Shown: piece by piece, positions 11,900 to 26,000 of the stretch | Position numbering within the stretch: the first letter of the stretch is position 1 | Layout: the number at the start of each line of letters is the position of its first letter | From: Brugia malayi | Lineage: Eukaryota; Nematoda; Chromadorea; Rhabditida; Onchocercidae | Assembly: GCF_000002995.4 (NCBI RefSeq) | Contig: NW_025062479.1 | Span: forward strand, 8,981,721 to 9,045,720 | DNA length: 64,000 nt | Direction: 5' to 3' | The notes under the pieces: model-generated | Seen by the model: the letters and a program-made list of their open reading frames with translations, nothing else | Databases searched by the model: none | What the model was told of the DNA's origin: nothing | Program-made: the position numbers and the translations under genes

Positions 11900-14800
11900 C
11901 GGTTATCGTGACATGCGGGGAGCACTACGGTTTTGCATACTAATAAGTTTTTTGATGTCCATAAAAGTCAAAAACTGGTCTTTTCTATATCAAATCCACA
12001 GGAACTTAAAATTCGTTTTTTTATTATCACCTTTTTATTGAAATATTCTTGGCGAAGTTCAAAAATTTTGCTCTTACTTTACTTAGATTTAAAACTTTTC
12101 ATAATGGATTTAGAATTATTCTGGACAATTTTAAAACCTATCTTAAATTGTTTGAATATCACGTTAGTTTTCCCAATTATGTGTTTTATTTGGTTGAAGG
12201 GTCACCTCATTTATTATGTGAATAATGTTCTAAGATTGGGTTTCTCTATCTTAGAATAAATTTAGAAAATGACTTCGTTCGCCTTCCAGTAATTTGTTCT
12301 CTTACTGAATGGGTAAGCTATTACTCCCACTTTTTTCTAGAAGAAAATTTTTCTTCATAAGCAGGATAATTTTTGATTAAAATCCTTTTCATGGGAGGGG
12401 AAGGGATGCAGGAGGGAGGAATAGAAATTTAGGTATTTGTTTACCGGATTCATTACCGTATTAGCACTATCTTCCTTTTTCTTCATTATATCAGATTGCA
12501 TATTTGTTCTTATCCGGAGAATTACAATGATAAACACTGCTTAAGATAGTGTTTATCTTGTGTGTTTTGTTTGTCGTTTATTATTTCATGAATGTCACAT
12601 TTCATGCTCTGTTTTACAATTCCAATACTTTAAAATAAAGTTTAACTTTTTTTTTTTGTTCAGTTTACTGTTGTTTTTAAAAGAGTGGCCATGGGAGCAA
12701 CTCAAAACAAATTATATCATATCATATTTGCTTTCCCCGTGCCTATGTAATGTTTGCCATACGAAATGCCAGTCTCTCTTAAAGTAATGATTACTAATAT
12801 TTACCATAGGTGCTATTTATCATGTTGCGTGATACTTGTAAATAGAAAACCGGTTTGGGTGCAATTTTGTTGTGTACTTTCGATATATACCTTCTATGTT
12901 TCTTTTTATTGGCTTGAATCTATTCTCTGCCATAAAACTTTTTACTTTAATAACCTAACTTAATTTTTCTTAAGTTATTCAATAGAGAAAAAGGTAGCGT
13001 TACACATTGGACGAGATTGATAGGTTAGGGATGTAATATCTAAGTGTTCCATTCTTCCTCAGTAACGGTGGGAAAGGAAATGGAGAGGAAACGAATAACA
13101 ATTTTTTTAATACATTGTCGTAGTTCTCATTTATTAGAATCCTTCCTTCTGAGTTACCCAAGTAGGATAAGAGACATGATGTTACAGTTTTAGCAAGAGT
13201 TGAGATGAAATGATTGATGTTTTAAAGATGTTGAAATATTGGTTGCCATGACAAAAAAAGCTTATGGTTTGATGCTTTAGTGGATTTCAGAGTGTTTGCT
13301 TTTATTTCACTCATCTGCTGTATTCCAAGAACAGTAAAATTTATCGAGGACAGAGAGGATCGTGGGATTTTTCTCGAAGTTTTCGGAAGTTCCATACATC
13401 AGTGCGTCAGAATGACCTATCAAAGTTACACTAGATGTGCATTCATTATCAGTGTCTTAGTTTCATTTATTTCGTAACTGACTGGAAAGCTGCTTCGAAC
13501 TAGCCTTTCTACTCATCACACTTTAGACCTCGGAAGTGGATTAATTAGGAAAAATTAGTTTTATTGTCAGTAATGCATAAGAAGCTTCACCCGTTTTTCA
13601 TTTTCTTGGCGATTTTTTCTTTCCCTTGAAATTATACCCATTTTTTTAAAGTACTGATTTATAAATGACTTTTTCTTGACTTTTCACATCACTGTTTGAC
13701 CATTTTTGATATTTGATTTCTTTCCACTTTCATAGATGCTAACTTTTCTCTTTATTTAAATCAATTATGTGAAAAAAGAAACAGTAAACACATGAGATTT
13801 TTCGACAGAGTTATTGAGCATGTACTGCTCCCTTGTAGAAATGAGTCATTTCGAAAGGAAACTTACGCTTCAGTGCTTTCTTAGATGACCAAAATTTCTG
13901 AAACGGTTTTAAGCATTCTATCTGTTGTTTCCGCGTGTTTTGATATTCTACTATAATTCATCTGCAAAATAAGTCTTTCTTTTCGTATTGTTGCACTATT
14001 AATCAGCTTTCGTTTTTAGTTTGGATTTTAAATATTGAAATCAGAATTTCGCTAAAGTTTGTATAACACAAATAACGATAAATGGATGATGTCGAATCAG
14101 GAGAAAAGATACACAGGTTTCAGCTTAATTAATACGTGCTGTTATGCATGCTTCATCAGTGAAGACATTAAATGTGCGTTAAATGGCATCCATTTGACGG
14201 GGCATCATAAACTTTAAAAAAAAAAAAGAAAAAACGCTGTCAAAGAGAGGACTGTGTTTCTCACTTCACTTTGAAATTCATGGCGAAGCGCATCGCAACA
14301 ATGGATCAGTGTCTGTTTTTATCGCTACAAGTCATATTTTTGTCGTAAACAGTGATAGAAACAGCACCTCCTTGATAAGTGTTGAGAAGTATACAATAAG
14401 TGCTAACATAGCTTCCGTTAAAGCGTTTCCTGCAATTCATTTACGATAAAATAATCAAAACTGGTGTATCAGACAGTGTAACTTATAAACGAATGCAAAC
14501 TTTGTCTATTATGCTTCATTAATTTTGAAATAAAGTGGAAGTCAGTTGCAAAGTGGTAAGATGATGTTTGTACTATCATTGTTATCAGTACACTTTAGTC
14601 TTTCGCCTTTCTCTTAAATGATCAAATGCTTCCATTAAGTATTTGTTATATTAGACTGGTAATGATAATTGTTGAAGAATTTATTTCGTTGACTTAGAAG
14701 GTTTTGAATTTTAGAGAAATATACTGCCATTGTTGTCATTACTTTATTCTTTCGAGAGATGGTGTACATTTCTTATCATATGCTAAAATAATGAATCGCA

Positions 14801-16900
14801 ATAGCATTTTGTGGCAGTGCTTTTTTTAATCACTAGACTTCGTGCCAAAAGTAGGGGGAAGCTTATTTGATTTTTTTCATCTGCCACATATCTGATCATC
14901 GAACTACGACATGTAAGATGAAAATAGCGGAGCAAAACACATTTTTCAAGCAGAATGTAGTTATTGTGGATTATTTTTTTAGTTTTTTGGATGGATTACG
15001 GAACATTACATTCCGCATTCCGTGAGTTCTGCTCCATCTTTTCTTTATTTGCCATATTAATTCCCTGAAAAAAGGTTAAAATGACTTCGATAAGCAAGAT
15101 GCAAATTTAAATAATAGAAGTATAACTGATATGTTTTAACTAGAAAAAGTAATTTCGGTGGAGATTTGACTTCAAAAAATATCCAACTAAAAGTTTTTAT
15201 TAAGCCTTTTAATGATTTAGGTTTACACAGATTATTCTAATCGACTGAAATGTTCGGGAAATGGAAGCATTGCTGTAAAAAATTCCATCTTTTGGTTCAA
15301 AAAAAATGTTAACTCACTTGTCCTTGTTTTGTGTTAATTTCTTCATCTCATACTACAGGTGTGCCTGCAAATATTCCACATTTGTATGATAGTCTGCTTT
15401 TTATTCCATATGAGCCCAATGGAATTTTGACCTTGATCGACTCACAAAACTTGTATTTTCGAAAATTTCGATGAAATGATGCTATTTTCTTTCAATCATG
15501 ACAGTTAATTGGTTGTGTCAGCACGGTGGAGATGCTAACTTCTAATTTCTGCAGTCGCCGATAGTGATTCTTGATACCAGAATGTTTATGCATCTTTCTC
15601 CAAGATTATTCGAAAGTTTTCTAATATTAAATATCTTGTTACAACATCATTTCATCGAAATATATGAAACAAAGAAGTGGGTAAATTGTCCGGCAAAATT
15701 TTACACTGGTACTGACTTGTGTTGGTTTTCAGTAATTTTGTCGCTTGCTCTTATTGTAGAATTAACTAAAGCATAGGAAGTCAAGAAAAGGAAGACAACT
15801 AAAAAGTAGCAAATTTCGTTGATAGCTTTAAAATGGTCATTTGAACATTGTAATAAATTAACCACTCATTTGATTCACTGTGCTTAAATTGTTATCGTTC
15901 CGTTGTCTTTTTATTTTTTTTTTCCTGTTTTGTTTTTTTTTTTTCTTTGTTCTTTGTTTTATGACTTTTTATCATGGCACTTATCAAATGAAATTATTTA
16001 GCCAATAGTTATTTCGAGAGACGAAAACATTTTTCTCTTTTGTTATTCATTTCACGTCATCTGATTTCGATAATAGCAAAGCGATAGGATGGTCACAATT
16101 GTCAGCATACGTACTCACTGCCTGTGGAATACAGTAAAACCTTTATAATTTTACAAAATTTTGGGAACATATTTTAATTGTGTTTAGGTTGCACCATGCG
16201 AAAGGTGATGAAAAACACCATTTGACAAAATAAACTGGTTTGTTTCAGTACACCATTTTCAGCGTTTCGATTTATTCATTATCAGTTCTTTCGATTTTCA
16301 AAAGCTTTTCTATTATTTACGTGATGTTATTTTTGTTTGTTAAATTGTCATAATAGGGTTAATATCTTGTTATATGATTCTAACGGAGAGTTCTGCAATG
16401 AAACATTGCTTAGAATTTCCCATAGATCTAGTAAATAAGATTACCGTAGTAGTTCCGATTTGTTTGGTTAAAATTTATAAAAATCTCACACTGTTGTAGT
16501 TCTTGAGCAGAATCTCAGAACATTTTACGTACGGATTTAGCGCATTTATCTGATTGTAATATATTAGCTGGGACTTGTGGCATAACGTCGTTCACATTGT
16601 TTTACTTGAATAATATTCTGTCTCAGTAATAAAAGAAATTTGAGTTTAACGTTTGATGGAAAACAAAATTTGTGACAACCATAATGAGAAATGAACTGAT
16701 ACTATCCTCTCAGCTTCGAATACTTCCGTTTTCCGGTATATTATAGTGGAAACGATGCTTGCATACCTTGATCATAGCATGGTAAAAAAAGTTCTACGTT
16801 TATTTCATATATATTTCATTATCTATATCTACATATGCTTGTTTATAATTCGACCATGTATGCTCGGTTCGTACCATTTATATCTGTCAGTCATTTTCAA
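11900..16900. other. 5-kb intergenic region
   Basis: This separates prefoldin 4 from G6PD. Sequence is AT-rich with T-runs (for example 12646-12658, 15913-15948) and an A-run near 14217. The open frames found (13280-13477, 15564-15776 plus; others) lack recognisable family motifs. I see no tRNA or SL-RNA sequence. Confidence 0.6.
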
Positions 16901-16927
16901 GTCTTTACAGTAAAAACTCGTTTTACA

Positions 16928-16929
16928 GA
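16928..16929 (+). promoter_or_regulatory. Candidate SL acceptor of G6PD
   Basis: CGTTTTACAG ends at 16928, 9 nt before the start codon, with no partner coding exon upstream. This is a typical position for SL trans-splicing in nematodes. Confidence 0.55.
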
Positions 16930-16937
16930 GACACAAA

Positions 16938-19900
16938 ATGTCGCATGAAAATTCGCCGACGCCGGATCGAACTGATTCTCTATCTGCTCCTTTAAGCATG
17001 GAGCTCGTTAATTACCTGAAAGAATCTATGGGAAGTATCAATACAGACCCATACGTTTTCGTTGTTTTTGGTGCTTCGGTAATTTGTTTATGTTTAAAAT
17101 GATCAAATCATCGTATTTAGATATGAAAAAGAAGTTGTTGGTTGCAATGTAGAAAATTATTTGATGTATAGTTTGAGGTGTTGGGCTGACTTATTCTATA
17201 CTTTGAAATTTCATTGTTTATTTCAAGCTAGTTGTTAGAAAAATTCACTAAGGTAAGTCTTTATTATGCTCACTCATTTTTCATATGTTTGTTTCTAGGG
17301 TGATTTGGCTAGAAAGAAAATATATCCGACGCTTTGGTGGCTTTATCGTGACTCCTTATTGCCAAATAATATTTCTATCGTCGGTTATGCACGATCTAAT
17401 TTAACGATGGCTTCGCTGAAGGAAAAATTTATTGAAAGATGCAAGGTTACTTTTTGAGAATTTTATTTGGTCCTAGATGTTTCTGTTACTCCTGTGTTTA
17501 CATTGTTTTTTTTTCATTAATTTTCTACTGATCAGTGATTATGTGACTGTTACAAATTTTGCATGATTTTCTTCCATGATATCTGGTATAGTTGTAATGC
17601 TTACTGTGTATTTAAAACATATCTTAATTCTTGACATTCATTTTGATTTGTTTAACCATCCAACGGAATTTTTTTTTAGCTTCATCCTGGTGAAGAGGCA
17701 AGATTTGATAAATTTATGTCGCGTTGTTCATACATTCGTGGTAAGTATGATGAGTCTTGTGGTTTTATTGAATTACAACATTTTATTAAAGGAATCCAGC
17801 AGTCTTGTGATGGAAGTTAGTTCTTATTTTTCTTTTTTTTTTTTTTTTTTTTTCATTTTTGCTTTCCTGTCAACTTTCTTTTCATACATATTTTATGAAC
17901 GAAATCCCTTATTTTGCCGTTTGGTACATAATTTAGTAATTTCTTGCTTACCTGTCGTCTCACTACGTAAATCCAATTATTCATTGATCCAGTTAGTCAC
18001 TAATCTAAATAATTTATATGTTACACTTATTATATTTTAAAGTTAGCTAGTGGAAAGTGCAGTATTTATTCCTTTTAATTCTTTGGATCCAATCCATTTG
18101 TAATTTGGTTTTCTCATGAAATGCAAATTGCAGCACCAGTGAATAGATTATATTATCTTGCTTTGCCTCCTGAAGTTTTTGAAGATGTCACACTTCAGAT
18201 AAGTGAGAACTGTGTGGACGACGGGTAAGTTGCTCTGTACTTTTTGATTCGTTCTTCAGAAGCAGGTTCGACCTGATTTTATGGTCGTAGTTTTCCACTT
18301 TTATTTTGCCTTGATTGACAATAACGTTGTTTGTTCTTCTTAAGAAATAACTTTTGACTCTTTCTCCTTTCAGAATGGTAGGAGACAGGAATAATATGCA
18401 GTTTGTTTCTTAGTTTAATCTAGCAACTTTCTGATTCCAAGTGATACGTAAAACTCAGCTTTCTTTTGGTGGGAAGTTGAATTTTAGTGACGCCTTAGTA
18501 TCCAAAGCTAAATAGCATACTTTTTCATTTGACATATTCTTTGTATGATTCCCTATTTTAATTCAGAAATTCTTAATGACTTTTTCAGTGGTTCTTGGAC
18601 ACGTATCATTATTGAAAAACCTTTTGGCTTCGATTCAGAATCTTCCGCGAAGTTGTCTTCACATCTCGAGCGATTGTTTCGGGAAGACCAAATCTACCGT
18701 ATTGATCATTATCTGGGCAAAGAAATGGTTCAAAACCTTATGATTCTTAGGTTAATATTAGGCTTTTCCTATTATTTGCTTTTTTTTTCAACATGACATA
18801 ACAAGAAGTTTGGGAAGAGAAGCTTCTGTTTGATGTGGAAAACACGTTGTTACCGTGTCTTGAAAAATCAGTAATATCGAACTCGGCCACGTATATTTAT
18901 TTAAAATCCTATATACCATTTGCATTCGATTTGCTGTGTCACTATTAGCACTACTGAACTTTAGATTTGGGAATAGGATCTTTAATCCTTCATGGAATCG
19001 TGACAATATAGCAGCTGTTGTGATCTCATTTAAAGAAAATTTTGGAACACAAGGCCGTGCAGGATATTTTGATACGAGTGGTATCATACGGTAAGTCATC
19101 AAATATACGTATCACAACATATATATTCTCTTAGATTTGTTGTCCCTTCAAAAATATGAAGATTTTGAAATTGCTTGCTTGCTATTTCAGTGATGTAATG
19201 CAAAATCATCTAATGCAAATCCTGACACTGGTTGCTATGGAGAAACCTGCCAGTCTGGATGCCGAGGATATTCGGGATGAAAAAGTAATGTTTTTGCATA
19301 CTGTCGTATCACTGTGCTTTGTCTAGAACATTTTAAACAGTTATCTATGATAATGGGAAATTAAATTGGAATTGCTGGTGTAATTCAATTCAATCTTCTA
19401 AAAGTAGACTCTGTGAGATACGCCAAATCGGGCAATTACGCTGTTTAGACTTTCATTTTTTTTGTAGACTCCTGAGCAAACGTCGTGTTATCTTCTGTTC
19501 GTTAGGCCTTGTGGAGATTTATTCTGAATGACAGTACAGAAACAGTATTACTGAGATCTGATGGATTTCTGTTGTATGTATTGAAAGCGAAGTAATACAA
19601 CAATCTGTAGCAGAGTTCATTCCGGACTATGTGATATCTTTTGGATGAACTGAACAAAATATGGTTGTAAAAACATCATCCTTCTCTACAAATAATACTG
19701 AAGATTTTTTAAAAGTTTTCTGTGTTGTTTTGCAGATTTATTTTTGTGATATTTTTTATTGTTTATCTGGAAATATTGTTTAGTTTCTCAAACTTTGATG
19801 TTATTTCAGGTCAAAGTCATGAAGTGTATCAAGGCTGTGAGAATGGAGGATGTGGTTCTTGGACAGTACGTTAGTGACCCAAAAGCAATAAGTAACTACT

Positions 19901-21246
19901 TCATTTATTTTAAAAGCACCGGTTTCGATGTGAGCATAAAATAAGTATTTTGGGTTTGCAGGTGGGGAAGCATGTTATGGATATCTCGATGATAAAGATG
20001 TCCCTCAGGATTCAGTGACACCAACGTATGCATTGGCAGTCTTAAAAGTAAATAATGAACGTTGGGATGGTGTTCCTTTCATTCTGAGGTGTGGAAAAGG
20101 TTAAAGTTCTTTTCGGTCATTGATAAGATTTAAGAAAGTGATGAATTTACTGTTTATGATAGCTACGTTCATGTCAGTGTTATCGACTTCTGAATATTAA
20201 AGAGTAACTCGGGGTGCTGATTTTCACGTTGTATATCAATTTGCTGTGATATATGTTTCGAAATATTGAAAGTTTCTATGGATAAAGGAACTTAGAAGAA
20301 AGAATCGAAATCAAAAAATGGAAAGTTGTGTAATTTGTGGTATTGGATTATATTTCTTTAAGTCTGAATTATTTTTTAGCGCTCAATGAAAGTAAAGCAG
20401 AAGTGCGAATACAATTCAAAGAAGTTTCGGGGGATATTTACCCAGAAGGACAACTTAAAAGAACAGAATTAGTTATAAGAGTACAACCAAATGAGGCAGT
20501 TTACATCAAATTAATGTCAAAGAAGCCTGGAATGGGCTTCTCAGTGGAGGAAACTGAACTTGATCTTACTTACGGATATAGATATAAAGTAATTACTTTC
20601 ATTTTTTGATTCGTTTTTTGTCTTATTTTGTTATTTTTGATCTTTGCCCTTATATTAAGAGAAGATGTATTAAAAGGAGGCGAAATGATTTGGATGAACA
20701 CTTTTGGAATATTGGTTTTCCACTCTTTTTTTTCAGGATGTTCGCCTTCCTGATGCTTATGAACGTCTTTTTTTGGAGGTAATCATGGGTTCTCAAATAG
20801 ATTTTGTTCGAACTGATGAATTGGAACAGTCGTGGAGAATATTTACGCCGTTGTTAAAGCAGATTGAAAAAGAAAAGTCGAAACCAGCCAAATATGTTTT
20901 TGGGAGGTGAATTTTTTCGAATTTGTTATTTTCACATTTGCTTTTCCAATTTATTGGTGCATGTTTTAATTCACGATTTTTTCCTTCATGTTTCATATAG
21001 TGAGATAGTCGCTGCTTACGATATTCTCCTTCGATGACACTCTTGCATTGCTTGATCTTGGTTTACATTTTGAAGGCAATACTGAAAAGGAGGAAATCCT
21101 TATTTCTATTAAATGAGTCTGTTTTGCAGTTTTGTGTGAACTGTTTCAATTTTAGTCGTGGACCAGCAGAGGCAGATGAAATGATGATAAAACATGGCTT
21201 CGTATTTTCGGGTACTTACAAATGGATTCCAAACACTGAACGTTGA
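16938..21246 (+). CDS. G6PD: Glucose-6-phosphate 1-dehydrogenase
   Basis: Twelve exons: 16938-17078, 17299-17445, 17680-17815, 18134-18224, 18589-18750, 18965-19090, 19191-19284, 19810-19873, 19962-20099, 20380-20588, 20737-20906, 21156-21246, giving 522 aa (human enzyme about 515). It catalyses the first, NADPH-producing step of the cytosolic oxidative pentose phosphate pathway. The NADP fingerprint GASGDLARK spans the exon 1-2 junction (residues about 45-53). EKPFG is at 181-185, the substrate-binding RIDHYLGKE at 209-217 and the catalytic His of RDVMQNH at 274. [14 protein letters not shown] (here [10 protein letters not shown]) and FILRCGKALNE mark the tetramer/structural-NADP half, and the C-terminus has GTYKW. 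Exon 8 must use donor GTGACC (19874) because the stronger-looking GTTAGT four nt upstream breaks the frame. The N-terminus is about 15 residues longer than human and polar, with no targeting signal visible. Confidence 0.98.
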
Positions 21247-22329
21247 GGAAGTAATTATATGTACAATGTTATTAGAAACAGTGCAGATAGTATGTGGATT
21301 TTTTCTTAAGGCTACATTGTGTTTGGATTGATTTTTGCTGCATATCACTTTACGAGTTCTGTTTGAGCCTTATTTGTGAAAAAAGTAAACTGATTTTGGA
21401 TACTGTAATCATTATGCAGGATATTTTTTTAACTTCAGTAACCGTGTTTTTAATTTCTCAGTGAAAACATCCAGTTTGTTCCGGAGACTTATTTCTTTTT
21501 TATGTGATATTTTTGTGTATTTGTAAGAAGTTAGGTAGGCTTAAGGACTTGTTCAGTTCTAATGTTTCCATCTGGCCACCATTTCTCTAATTAGCCACTG
21601 CTTGGTAGAAGTGCATTTTGAGTCTTCTGTAAAAATCACTGTTTGCCTGCTTTTTCGTATAATATTTCACTTTTTACTAGATGACCAATATAATCGGAAT
21701 GATCAATGAGAGAGTAAATTTCATACGCATTTAGAAAGAGAAGCATTGTTTTAAGAAATTCATTGTTGATAGCGCCATTCTTTCATTGCTTGTTCAGTTG
21801 AAATGGACTTTTGGTGCTATGTGAAGTATTGTTTAAAATGACGGTTTATATGCTTACAGCGTTGTCTTTTCATGCTAACTGAAGCAGACGTTTGGTTCTA
21901 CACTTTTTTTCTTTTCGCAACGTTGGCCGGCTCATACAGTCATAGTAATTTTTTTCCTTCCTTAATTCAGGCTATTTAATATCGCCTTTCTATTTTCTTA
22001 TTGCAATAATCTGCAATGTTAAAATTTTTGGATACTTAGGAATTAAGTTATCATTCTGGTGCTGATTTTGTATTGTGCTAAATAAAATGTAACTTTTCAT
22101 TATTCGGAATTCAGCATAACATTTGTTTTTCCTGCGACTAAGGCTTGATGAAATAGTTGTGGGAGGTTTCCTCATATCATGTTTGATTGATTTATAATAC
22201 TAATTTAAAATTTTAGATTTCTAATATTTTTTAGATTGTACGAGACGATCACATAATGACTCACTATTAAAACTTATTTTGGGTTATTAATTTGATTTGT
22301 TATAAAGCTGCTTTGTGTGCCAGTTGACA

Positions 22330-22476
22330 ATGCAGTTTTGCTGTTACGCAGACATAGTGGGACAATTCGTTTACGTTTATAAGCCTCTTCAGTTTAAAGT
22401 TTATCCTGACAAACTGCCTAGACTGTTCGAACAGTTATTTGCAGAAGACGGGTATAAGTGCACCATTCGTTTGTGA
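22330..22476 (+). CDS. Possible small ORF, 48 aa, unknown function
   Basis: ATG to TGA encodes a 48-residue protein with a start containing a Cys-Cys pair and a C-terminal half rich in aromatic and charged residues (VYKPLQFKVYPDKLPRLFEQ, then EDGYKCTIRL). Base composition here is less AT-rich than the surroundings and codons look protein-like. It lies about 1.1 kb after G6PD on the same strand. No family recognised. It could instead be an exon or a relic of a longer gene. Confidence 0.3.
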   Translation: MQFCCYADIVGQFVYVYKPLQFKVYPDKLPRLFEQLFAEDGYKCTIRL

Positions 22477-22881
22477 AGCATCAGATTTAGCCTAGCACGG
22501 CTTGTTCAAACCGAAGAAACTCTTTGATACCACAGTCATTAGAATCGTTTGATTATTTGAAAAGATTGTCTGATTATTTGTCAGTGACTGCATGCACACT
22601 CTCTCATCCATCATCCACAAAAACTCATTGAGTTCCTCGACTGCTAAACTCTTCCTGTCCGACAAACTAACTAAGACCGACAAATGACTAAACGTTTCAT
22701 TTTGTGCTATTATTCATTCTCACTTGAAAAAAAGTTATTTCCGAATTGAAAAGATACAGATACATACCAGTTGATATTGAAAATTACGTAATTAACAATG
22801 GACTACTAGACGAATGCGTGTGACAGTTGTAAGGAAAAATGCTTTGGATGAAATTTGACATGGAAAAATCGAAATTTCCAT

Positions 22882-23082
22882 CTACCCTTCTTTAACAAAT
22901 ACAGGACGCTCTATAATGCTACATCTGTCAATCAAATTTATTAATTCGTTTTGTTTTTTATAGATTTGCTTCAGTTCTCTGGTAATTTCGGCGATAGTAT
23001 CCCAACTGCATGCTCTGTTAACCATCCTAAAATTATTGATTTTTTTTTTCGATCTCTCAAAATCTGAGCACTTTAAATCCAT
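22882..23082 (-). CDS. Possible small ORF or terminal exon, 48-66 aa, unknown function
   Basis: The minus strand is open from ATG 23082 to TAG 22882. A T-rich acceptor (AATAATTTTAG) lies just before a second in-frame ATG (about 23028), giving a 48-residue protein MVNRACSWDTIAEI... with an amphipathic helix (TRELKQIYKKQNELINLID) and a CSIIERPVF segment. The composition is much more protein-like than neighbouring frames. No family recognised. Confidence 0.3.
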   Translation of the reverse strand: MDLKCSDFERSKKKINNFRMVNRACSWDTIAEITRELKQIYKKQNELINLIDRCSIIERPVFVKEG

Positions 23083-26000
23083 TTTTGATTACTACTTAAA
23101 ATATTGGAACAGGTAGGAATATAATGGTCTTGTTTGATCAAAATCAGAACCACAAAACATATTCAAGCCGTTGGTAAATACTCCAATGAGATTGATCTAC
23201 CCTCGACTTACCTAGTAACGTAAAATTTGTCATTCTAGTAAATTTAGTTCTTGTCTATTTTTAGTTATTGTAAACCGAAATTATCAGTAAGGGATAGGAT
23301 TAATTAATTATTCTTTCTTGAAGTCTATTATTAAAAATTAAACATTATTTGACTAAAACTGAATTTTAATATAAATGAATTTTTAGAAATGAAGAACTAA
23401 ATAAGCAAGTTGAGAATTTTAAAATAAAATTGTACAGAAATACTTCGCGACATATTTTATTTTTATCTGATTTATTAATCAGCATGCTCCTCTTTCCAGA
23501 AGTATTCGTTATATAATTCCTGAACAAAAGCTTCTAAAGTAATGCAAGTCTTTCTAAACGTTAAACATTTTTTCGTTTAATTTCAGAAAAATGAAAAAAA
23601 AAAAAAAAAACATACAGATCATCTTGTTGCCATCCTCGAAATAAATTTGACAATGATCGCTTGTCCCAGTTGTCGGTGAATGTCATTTGCGCCGTAACGA
23701 TGTAAATGATAGCTGGTAGTAATGTAATACGTCTCATAATTCCTGATTCTGGATTAAAATTCTTTTAACTTTTCCCTACAAGCATGTATAACATGGAATA
23801 TCTTGCACGATCATTCCTGTTACTGAAGGGTCATGCGGTGTAGAGTTTCTGTTTTCCATACTTAGTGAATTCCTGTCCTTAAACCCATTAAGATTTGGAT
23901 CCCAGAAAAAAAAAAAAAAGACTTTTTTTCCGTATTTCTGTTTCCAAATTTCTTTATATTAAAACATTGTTAGAGTATGTTTGTCATAATATGTCTGTTG
24001 AAATGGTCGATATCAATTACTAAAATTTGAATCATTCAATGAATGAATTGGTTATAAGTTAACAAATGATGTAATAATAATTGCTTAGAATTAGAATAAT
24101 TAGCAGAAAATTTATAAATTACTGTTTATTTTATCTGATAGACACAGATATAATATGCAAAAGCAACATAGAAATTAGAGTGTAACTGTCTAAAAAAGAA
24201 AACCTTAAAAGGATATTTATATTAATTCCCTTTTTAACAATGCAATAAAGCAAGTTATTCCGAAAGAACTAATCTGGTTGTAAAATGGTTGTAAATGGTT
24301 GTAAAGCTTTTTGTCAATAGTACTATCATTTTGAATTTAAAAAAAAGACAAGAATCATGTGACAGCTCATAGCAGAGCATGCTGAAATGTGAAATGAGCT
24401 AGCTTAGCATATCAAATTACATCATCAATAAGCGGTAACAGTCGACATCGCTAATAAAGTTATCGAAACAGCATGCATAATTCTGTTGTCTCTTCACAGC
24501 AATATTCTTTGCAATTCAGAAGTAGGAATTAATTAATGAAGCGATGGATATCGAATTTTAGATAGTACTAATGATAATGTTCGAAATTCATAATTACCTA
24601 ATGCAATCAATGATAAAAACTTTTTGGTAGTGATAAAAACTCTCATGTTAATTTTAACAGGTATGCATTCTGAGTCACATGATGAATAGCATGCAACAAA
24701 CAACGGAATTATATTTCAATTGTTTCAAATTGCATTTCGGTCTTAAATTTTTGACTTCTCTGTTTACTATTACATGGTTTTTCCAACCTAAAAATCTTCT
24801 TAATCTTTCTTTTTTACTTCATATGTTTATTGTAGAGTAGGCCATTTTTTCTGGCGTACCATTTAAGCTACGATTTTGTAATACTTAATAAGTTTGATAA
24901 TTTTTGCTAGGAAATAATACAGTGCATTGTGGTAGTTTGCAGAATATTATGTTATAAACATAAATTTGCATTCCATAATTCTGCAAATTTTTGTGTCAAT
25001 TTTAAACCAATCATACTTTTTTTACAATTTTGATCTTTTTTTGCAATCTTGATCTTATTCTTCAGTTTAATTGAAATTTGTTAAAAAAATACTATTGACA
25101 AATATGTGCAATAAAGAATAAATTTGTTATTATATGTTAGTGTCTTTACATTTATAAAAGATTAATCGATTTGCCTTTTGCAGTACGGAAAAACATACAA
25201 TTATATCAAAATACATCTCAAGTTAAATGACAACTATGGAAGGAAGATGTTAACTTAATACTATGAGCAAAGCTGCATGAAATCATTTCATATCTTTGAA
25301 AATTCACTGCAAAATTTCATCTTCTCTTGCTTATTACAAATAAGGGAAAGTGAAATTTACAAGTAATTAATATTCTGCTCAAAAATTCTGCTAAAATGCC
25401 TGATGCAACAAAATTTAAAGTTAGGATTCTAAGAAATGATAATAGATAATAGAATGATACAGCAGAACTTTGATTAAATAATGAAGTTGAACTTAGATTA
25501 GCACTTTATGGAAAAAATGGCTTCACGAAATTTTTCCACTTAGCCATTTTCATTTTAACTGGTTTTTTATCCTACTTTAATACAACAACTGTATTTATGC
25601 ATATGAAAAGCTAATAAAAATTCATCTAATGCTTAATAATGATGATATTGCTTTTTTTTTTTTTTTTTTAATTTCAATTTCCTCGTTTACGACTCACACA
25701 ATGAAAAGTGCTCTTCCGGTATTGTCGTTTTCTATTTTCTGGAATGGAAATGATAATTTATTTTCAGACATCTTTGTATTATATTCCATCGCGCATTTAT
25801 CACTCAAACATTAATCAGAAAAAACTTATAGGTAGGTCATTTTATCCGCATCAACATTATTCATCATAATCAGTTGCACCCATTCTACCAACCAAATTTT
25901 GTTGAAGTTTCATTTAGCCTCTTAGCAGGAGTAATTGCAGTTCTTTTTCTTTTATCATTAAAATAATCACCATTATCCATATTCCTGAGTGGAAAAATAA

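Noticed and set aside
17576..18040. Long plus-strand ORF of 154 codons inside G6PD
   Set aside because: Wrong frame over exon 3 and continues through a poly-T intron; the G6PD frame is secured by homology on both sides.
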